Source: Gryganskiella cystojenkinii (taxonomy: Eukaryota > Mortierellomycota > Mortierellomycetes > Mortierellales > Mortierellaceae). From it: DNA of 14,879 nucleotides. The translations under genes and the position numbers were made by a program. The DNA lies in NCBI GenBank assembly GCA_015852425.1, contig JAAAIG010000818.1, positions 1-14,879 on the forward strand, read 5' to 3'. The notes below the pieces were generated by a model. The model was not told where the DNA came from. It saw only the letters and a list, made by a program, of their open reading frames with translations, and ran no database searches. How positions within the stretch are numbered: the first letter of the stretch is position 1; the number at the start of each line of letters is the position of its first letter. Below are positions 9,221-14,879 of this stretch, in pieces.

Positions 9221-11714
9221 ATGGTAAGAGAGCGTGCCTTGGACTAGGGACAATGCGCGTCCACGACATTCGTCTAATTGGTTCTCTTGTTCATTTTCAT
9301 TGTTAGCTTGTTCGAGTGCGAAGCAAGGAGGGGACTCACAGGATAGAAGTCAACCCCACGGATGATATCACCATCCTCAGAAACAAGGTATTGGCGAGGT
9401 CTACAGGAGCACGTTGCAACCATATTGATGTCTGAGCACGACTCACGACATCTCCATTCTGACTGCGGTTGCACTCTTTTTACACAATAGATTGCCAATG
9501 AACTCAAGATAACAGACTCCTCGACTATCACTGTCAGCGATCAGCCCAGCGCTGGAGCAACCCCTATCGACAGCCTGTCAGGAAAGACTCTTGCTGAACT
9601 CGGAGTGAAGTAAGGCTTCTTGAATGGCTGTTGCTCCGCAGTTGACCAAGTCTTTTGTGAAGATCACAGATTCATAAATTAACTTTTATTTTTATTTTTT
9701 ACTTGTCTTCGTTTTGATCAGGCACGGAGATCTTCTTTACATTGGATTCGCCGAGGCAGCACCACAGACACAGTCAGTAAAGGCTCAAAAAACCGTTGAC
9801 CAGGATGCAGTGGATGATTACCTTGACACCCAAAATGGACTCATTAAGCGGGACAAGGATACCAAATTGTAAGGATTTAATATGATCACGAACCTGAGGC
9901 TCCTCTCACAGCAAACTGCAACTGTGAAAAACACCACAGTGCTAATATCCTTCTGCCCACTTCCCGCACTTATCGCCCTTTACAGCTGCAAGCACGCGTC
10001 GAACGGTATGTGCGACTACTGTATGCCTTTGGAACCTTTTGATGCAGCATACTTGGAAGAGCACAAGATCAAAAGTATGTCCTTCCATTCCTACTTGAGA
10101 AAGCTTGGGGCACACGAGAAAAAGCAAGGAACAAATTACATTACTCTCCCCTCTCTTGAGGAGCCGTCGTACAAAGTCAAAACCAATTGCAGCTCAGGGC
10201 ACCCTCCATGGCCAGCCAGTATCTGCACAAAATGTCAACCTAGTGCTATCACCCTGCAGCGCCAGGTAAAAAGAGATGCTTATCCACAGTCATCACTTGA
10301 TCGTACACCATTTTAGCTCGTCTAATTCGAGAGCACTAACTTTTTTTTTCTTCTTTCACGACAATAGACATTTCGTATGGTGGATCACGTAGAGTTCTCG
10401 AGCGCATCCATCATCGACAACTTTATCAACTACTGGCGCTCGACTGGACTTCAGCGATTCGGATATATGTATGGACGCTATGAGCCCTACCCCGAGGTTC
10501 CTTTGGGTATCAAGGCTGTTGTGGAAACGATTTACGAACCACCCCAGGAAGGCGATAGCGAGGGGTTGAAACTGGATGATCCGATCGAGGGAGAAAAGGC
10601 AGCGGACGAAATGGCCGCGGCTTGTGGACTCCAAAGAGTCGGTATGATCTACACAGATCTCACGGACGATAATTCCGGCAAGGGCACAGTCCTGTGTAAG
10701 CGACATATCGGATCCTACTTTTTCTCGTCTCAGGAGTGTCAGTTTGCAGCGGTAATGCAACAAAAGCATCCCAACCCTACAAAGTATTCGTCGACGGGCA
10801 CGTTCGGATCCAAGTTTGTCACATGCGTTATTTCCGGTAACGAGGAAGGCAACATTGATGTTTCGTCTTACCAAGTCTCGAACACTTGCGTGGGCATGGT
10901 CGAAGCGGATATTGTCGAGCCCAGTGTGGAGCCTGGTATCATGCGTGTCAAGGAACAGACCTCGGAGCGATATATCCCAGACGTATTTTTCAAGTACAAG
11001 AACGAGTACAACATTGTGGTGCAGAAGGATGCCAAGCCTTCGTTCCCTGTCGAGTATTTATTGGTCAACGTAAGTGCTTATGAAATTGACGGTATGCGAG
11101 CGTGGAGTAGGGTTCTTGATCAGATTGTTAACCTTTGCTCTCGACCCTCTTTCGAAACAGGCCACTCATGGATTCCCGGTCAAGGCGGCGCCAATGTTCA
11201 CTTCATCCAAGGACTTTGCGATCGAGAATCGAACTGGCCAGTTCACTCAGGACGCTGGAGCATTACATCGTTACTTGGAATCAGGAAAGCTTGTCGACCT
11301 TGCCTCGAACTTCCACTTTTTGCTATTTACTCGGAGCATGGGTATCTTGAACGACAACGTAAGACTAAGCTCTTTATCGTGATTGGTAGTTCGTATGTAA
11401 GTTTGGCATAATGATCTAACGCTCATCTTTTATTTTCTATTGTATAGGAGGAGATGACGGTTCTGGTTCGTCTTGCTCTGTTGCATCAAGAAGAGGATGC
11501 GAACAAGTTGGCAGGCATGCCCGGATGGCAAACTCTATTGACGGTTCTGAAAGAAAGCGCGGGTTCAAGAGGCGGACAAGGGCCTTCTTCTGGAGGCGGC
11601 GGTGCATCCTCAGGAGGCTCTACAGTGGCGGCACCATGGACTTGTCGTCACTGTACTTTTTTGAACACTCATGGGGACGAGAACTGCGAGATGTGCGGCC
11701 TCCCCATGGGATAA
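9221..11714 (+). CDS. NPL4: Nuclear protein localization protein 4, Cdc48/p97 cofactor with C-terminal NZF finger
   Basis: With Ufd1, Npl4 brings polyubiquitinated substrates to the Cdc48/p97 unfoldase for ERAD, chromatin extraction and ribosome quality control. Eight exons: 9221-9223, 9307-9387, 9491-9609, 9722-9868, 9986-10265, 10368-11069, 11161-11358 and 11448-11714 (introns 83, 103, 112, 117, 102, 91 and 89 bp), 598 residues (human 608, yeast 580). The first exon is only the ATG; joining it to exon 2 gives [16 protein letters not shown], like yeast MLIRFRSKNGTHR. Order: ubiquitin-like domain about 1-80; zf-NPL4 with C118/H120/C126/C129 and C185/H189/C197/C200; the conserved [16 protein letters not shown] joined across intron 5; the MPN-like NPL4 core about 211-540; a Gly/Ser linker; and an NZF finger at 574-598 (C576, C579, C590, C593) that keeps the ubiquitin-contact residues T580-F581 and M592. 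Yeast Npl4 lacks this finger, animal Npl4 has it. Intron 5 has an ACTAAC branch site. Confidence 0.96.
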
Positions 11715-11871
11715 AAATGTCCTTGCATTCTTACACCTGATTGTCCATTCAGGACATCGTCCTGAGCTCTGTCCACCCTGTCATAAATTGTCAAATACAA
11801 AAATATGAAAAAGAATCGCAAAAAATTATTTTATTTACATATGACTGGCAAAAAGATTACAATAATAGTGT
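11715..11871. other. Convergent 3' spacer between NPL4 and the MOT1-type gene
   Basis: 157 bp separate the two stop codons, so both 3' UTRs and their polyadenylation sites must fit or overlap here. The right half is A/T-rich and holds the minus-strand AATAAA. No canonical plus-strand AATAAA is seen for NPL4; ATAAAT near 11782 is the nearest candidate. Confidence 0.6.
11830..11835 (-). terminator. Poly(A) signal AATAAA of the MOT1-type gene
   Basis: AATAAA on the minus strand, about 37 nt past the stop codon at 11872-11874, in an A/T-rich tract shared with the NPL4 3' end. Confidence 0.5.
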
Positions 11872-13468
11872 TCAAGCGCGCGTGGGAGTAGGCTCAATAT
11901 CCTCGATGGCGGACTTGTGAATAGAGCCACGCTCCTGCTCCTCGCCGCTCTCTTGAGAGACAGTGGTGGTCGTCTGCTGGTGGTTATGGCTGTCGGGAAT
12001 GGCAGCGGCAGTGACGTTTTGCTGAGCGTCCTCATGGAGAGGGTGGCCAACGGGCAAGACACCAGTGTTGTCATCATCCATCTGACCACCGAAACGGGAT
12101 CCGATATAGAAACAAACAGCGCAGACCATACCACCCAAGAAACCGATACCGTCGTTCTTGAAAGCGACCAACATTCCAGCAGTGATGATCATGACAATGA
12201 AGTTGGCATGACGCTTCTGATCACTGACAACACCATCGTTCACGGTTCTAGCGACAGCACCCAATTCAATACCAGAGACAAACAACATGACACCCAAGAT
12301 CGCCGAGGGGAAGGACTGGATCAGACCTGAAAGCGAGGAACCAAAGAAGAGGCCGAAAAAGATCTTGAGGGAACCGAGAACAATAATCGAGACCTCGGTA
12401 CGGGCACCGAAACGGTACTGGGCAGCGAGACCGCCGGAACCGTGACAGTAGGGGATGGAACCAAAGAAGCAACCAATCAAGTTCATGGCACCGATAGACA
12501 TGGAGATCACAGGCGTACCGGCGGGCAAGTCGGGGAAAAGGTCGTTGGCCAGCGCAGAGAGTGCAATCACAGAGTTCAAGGCTGTCAAGGGGATCTGGCC
12601 CAAACCAGCCGACAAGAAACCATGCTTGAATTCCTCGGCGGTCGGGACAATGGTCGAGACAGTGTAGACACCAATCTTGGGGTAGACTGCGTTCTTGGGT
12701 GGGTTGGTGTAGAGCTTAATGAACGCAATGATCAATCCGACAACAAACAAGATCATGGCGGTGGGGATCTTTTTGGAGCGGTAATAGAACAAAAAGACGA
12801 CAATGAAGGAAACACAGGCCCATTCGTAATTGTTGGCCCAGTCCCAACCCTCTCCACCAAAAGTCTGTGCCTGGTTGACAAGATCGGCGGCTTTACCGGC
12901 GAAGGAAATTGCAGTGCCGAGTTGGATACCACGGATGACAGAAATAGGGGTATATTTTTTCACAAGGTAGATGGTTCGGGTCGCACCGAGGACAAAGATC
13001 ACGGTCGCAACGGACATACCGGCACCCATCACTGAACCCCTGCTCATGTGGTTGGTCAGGGCAATGGCAGCAATGGCTTTAAAAAAAAATATGAGCGAGA
13101 ACGTTAGTTATCGCGGGAACTAAAAAATGAAAAACCTTGTAAAAAGAGGTCGTCTAGAGTCGCCGAGTGGGAGAGAGAGACTTACACTTCATGGGCTGGA
13201 CACACATGGGCATCCGGAAAACGACACCCGTGAGAATGTTCCAAACACCTCCAAAGATCAAACTCGCAGTCAGATCGACTTGACCGGTGAGAGACAGGGA
13301 CAAGAGGATGGGCAAGAGAGTGCCGAGATCACCCAGAGATCCGCTCAGCTCGCCCAGAGTAAAGCCCTTTTTGAAGGAATGAAGGCGTTCCTTGACGTTG
13401 CCCTTGACCATAGATCCATAGCTTTGGTTGGCATCGTTGCCTTGCGAGGTCGGCAAAACGTTGGTCAT
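11872..13468 (-). CDS. MOT1-family molybdate transporter (SulP-related membrane protein)
   Basis: A multi-pass permease expected to import molybdate for molybdenum-cofactor enzymes such as nitrate reductase or sulfite oxidase. Two exons, 13468-13186 and 13076-11872 (109-bp intron), give 495 residues. The join restores QPMKSIAAIALTNH. Hallmarks of the family are GELSGSLGDLGTLLP (39-53), MPMCVQPMKS (86-95), ALNSVIALSALANDLFPD (260-277) and PYCHGSGGLAAQYRFGART (303-321). I count about ten to eleven hydrophobic segments up to residue 420. There is no STAS domain, which fits MOT1 and argues against a true sulfate SulP carrier. The last 75 residues form a polar tail rich in Q, T, E and H (HNHQQTTTT) with no recognised motif. 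Substrate is assigned from family resemblance; sulfate, tungstate or another oxyanion remains possible. The ATG at 13468 is the first in the open frame, and a TATA box lies 185 bp upstream. Confidence 0.86.
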
Positions 13469-13720
13469 TGTTGAAATAAAAGTTGCGTATGTGAAGTGAG
13501 TATGTACAAAAAGTCGAGGAAGTCGAAAGGAGGATCGGGGATCGTCAAAGACTGATCAGGAGTGAAGGAAGAAGGGAGCGGAGAAGGAAGATGGAAGTGG
13601 TGCTGGACAAGGATCAAAAAGGGAAAAAAAAATGCGAGCGGTGAGGGTGCTCCTTTTATAATGTTTTCGAAGGTAAAGGCCCAATAGACAAACCTGACGA
13701 GCAAAAGGGTGTACCTCAGT
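13469..13720 (-). promoter_or_regulatory. 5' region of the MOT1-type gene
   Basis: This holds a purine-rich (plus strand) leader just upstream of the ATG, the TATA box at 13653-13660 and a plus-strand CCAAT at 13681-13685 just upstream of it. The long minus-strand open frame here (13704-13465) is F/P/S-rich leader sequence, not a protein. Confidence 0.5.
13653..13660 (-). promoter_or_regulatory. TATA box (TATAAAAG) of the MOT1-type gene
   Basis: A perfect TATAAAAG on the minus strand 185 bp upstream of the start codon. It is the clearest TATA box of any gene in the window, and suggests a more regulated promoter than those of the housekeeping neighbours. Confidence 0.6.
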
Positions 13721-14100
13721 CACCTAACGGCAGCCTGATGACAAGGAGACCAGACAACCCTGTTGGCGTTTTGACTCGCTTTGGCTATTTAGTCCGCTGT
13801 CATTTGTTTATTTATTTTGTGTTTAAAAAAACAAAAAAGAAAGGGTCAACAAGGAGGGATCATTGATATTGGGCGTATTGAATAACCTCAATATAAAAAT
13901 TAACAGAGTTGATGGCTCTTTCTTGTCCTGCAGGACCGAGTTTGGCCTTATCGAGGGTACTGAGACTGGGGAAGGGGCGGAGGAGAAAAACATATCATTT
14001 GGAAGTTGAAACTCAAACCCCACTCCTATTCAGAGGCTCTGATCGTTGCACAGTAGCTTATTTTTCTTCAGGCAAGCGGATGGGATGGTGAACGATCTTC
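13721..14100. other. Spacer with no intact gene
   Basis: No supported gene. A minus-strand frame at 13965-13860 is preceded by a good acceptor (CCTTCCCCAG) and could be an orphan terminal exon of 34 residues (LSTLDKAKLGPAG...), but I recognise no family and can find no partner exon. The other open frames are short and compositionally biased. Confidence 0.4.
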
Positions 14101-14104
14101 ATCA

Positions 14105-14122
14105 TCGTCGTCGTCGTCGTCG
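14105..14122. repeat. (TCG)n trinucleotide microsatellite
   Basis: Six tandem TCG units. On the minus strand they read GAC, so one frame gives a poly-Asp tract and another poly-Arg. This is simple-sequence repeat with no supported gene around it. Confidence 0.8.
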
Positions 14123-14179
14123 CGCGGGGTACCCTGAAGCACAATGCGCAGAGATATGACCGAGATGATGCACAATCTT

Positions 14180-14760
14180 GGTGCAGCTGGCGCTTTTTCT
14201 TTGTGCACAAATAACAATAAAACGTTCCCCTTGAAGCTTCTTGACCAAACCCGTGGTCCGAGTGTAGAATCGCCAATACACATAAAGCACCATAATAAAA
14301 GCTATCCTCGATCTCAACCTTGGATAATAAAACAAGATCGCTAGCCAGACAGAATGGATAAAGAAAAGACTACTCGACTCAAAGGTTGCCTTATTTGATG
14401 GCGCCATGTGGCATCATTTGTGCACACGGAGATTCAACTTTCTTGCTTGTATTTGGATGTTTGTACGCATTAGAAAATCGTTCCTCTCTATTTCCTCAAA
14501 TTTTTCCGTTGATCCCATTTTTTTTCGGGATACACCGTTGAACAAGATCCACCAGGATTGTCCAGAAGGTACGAAAAATATGGTGAGGCCATCAAACACG
14601 TCTGGAGCTGTTGATGACCAATGGATCATGGATCAAGAAAAAGGTCAGCGACCTTTTTCCTTCCGTTTTCGTTTTTTTTTTGTTAGGAGCAAGTCTAGAT
14701 GGAAAAGAAGGATCCATGGAAAAAGAAAACAAAATTGTGGGTTTATGTTACACAGAGTCC
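14180..14760 (-). pseudogene. Probable relic of a SNF2 (RAD5-like) helicase C-terminal domain
   Basis: Minus-strand text here resembles RAD5 exons 4-5 in the same order but in broken frames. The best block is 14305-14331, which matches RAD5 4027-4052 at 25 of 27 aligned positions (one mismatch, one gap); in RAD5 this encodes FIIQGSVEE. Other collinear blocks: CCGTGTGCACA near 14418-14428 against the RVH codons of motif VI (CCGTGTACACA); CTGGACAATCCTGGTGG near 14546-14562 against CTGGATCCCTGGTGG (LDPWW); TTGGCGATTC near 14268-14277 against the RAD5 LAI codons; and MDPS with a basic stretch and DPLVI against LDGS...PALVI. Spacing differs by insertions of roughly 20 to 100 nt, and frames shift between blocks, so no functional protein results. 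Apart from the 27-nt block, each match is short and could be chance. Confidence 0.4.
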
Positions 14761-14879
14761 TCCGATTGGGCAACCCTCCTTTCAGGACCCAGGAAATTTC
14801 ATGTGGGTTTGGGTGGAGAAAAGTGGGAGAGGAGAAGGAGGGGTCAAAGTGGAGGCAGTAACACGAACAAAGCGAAAAA
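14761..14879. other. Window edge, no gene seen
   Basis: Purine-rich on the plus strand (GGAGAGGAGAAGGAGG), pyrimidine-rich on the minus strand. The plus-strand open frame that crosses it (14406-14861) is a shadow with no recognisable motif. Confidence 0.4.

Noticed and set aside
3915..11714. RAD5 and NPL4 as a ubiquitin gene cluster with shared function
   Set aside because: They are on opposite strands, separated by USB1, and belong to different pathways; proximity alone is not evidence.
12442..13035. 197-codon open frame on the plus strand
   Set aside because: It lies antisense to exon 2 of the MOT1-type gene, has D/G/N/Q-biased composition, and is a shadow of the conserved minus-strand protein.
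14058..14407. Overlapping minus-strand frames, including a cysteine-rich stretch (CYLC...CALC) and a poly-Asp tail
   Set aside because: The cysteine spacing fits no known zinc finger, the Asp/Arg runs come from a TCG microsatellite, and the region is better explained as SNF2 relic plus spacer.
14406..14861. 151-codon open frame on the plus strand near the right edge
   Set aside because: Composition is F/R/S-biased with no motif. The opposite strand gives better, SNF2-like blocks.

Overview
The window looks like a nuclear contig of a fungus. All five intact genes are split by short GT-AG introns (83 to 117 bp, several with CTAAC-like branch points). Their products match conserved fungal proteins, intergenic spaces are short, and homopolymer A/T tracts are common. 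Intron size, a moderate GC content, an Npl4 that keeps its C-terminal NZF finger, and a molybdate transporter together suggest an early-diverging lineage. Mortierellomycota is my best guess, but it is inference and not proven from the sequence. I see no virus, intact transposon, CRISPR array, tRNA or rRNA.

Layout. Positions 1-1400 hold no intact gene, only frame-broken leucine-rich coding remnants on the minus strand, then two poly(T) runs. UTP18 (minus, 1498-3526, 4 exons) encodes a U3 snoRNP/SSU-processome WD40 protein. RAD5 (minus, 3915-7574, 5 exons) encodes the HIRAN/SNF2/RING ubiquitin ligase and translocase of error-free DNA damage bypass. A 257-bp divergent spacer with an MCB-type ACGCGT site separates it from USB1 (plus, 7832-9041, 4 exons), the U6 snRNA 3' exonuclease. 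NPL4 (plus, 9221-11714, 8 exons) encodes the Cdc48/p97 ubiquitin cofactor; its first coding exon is the bare ATG. A MOT1-type molybdate transporter gene (minus, 11872-13468, 2 exons) converges on NPL4. From 13469 rightward there is the MOT1 promoter (TATA box at 13653-13660), then about 1.2 kb without an intact gene. That stretch contains a probable decayed SNF2 helicase C-terminal fragment related to RAD5.

How the genes relate. These are housekeeping genes in ordinary eukaryotic order: ribosome biogenesis, DNA damage tolerance, U6 maturation, ubiquitin-dependent segregase and molybdenum uptake. RAD5 and NPL4 both act on ubiquitin, but nothing shows co-regulation beyond proximity. The points most worth a second look are the start-codon-only exon of NPL4, a stop-free in-frame intron at the DEAH box of RAD5, an in-frame alternative acceptor in USB1, the SNF2 relic on the right, an encoded poly(A) tract just past the UTP18 poly(A) signal, and the decayed gene on the left. 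I found no convincing previously undescribed system.
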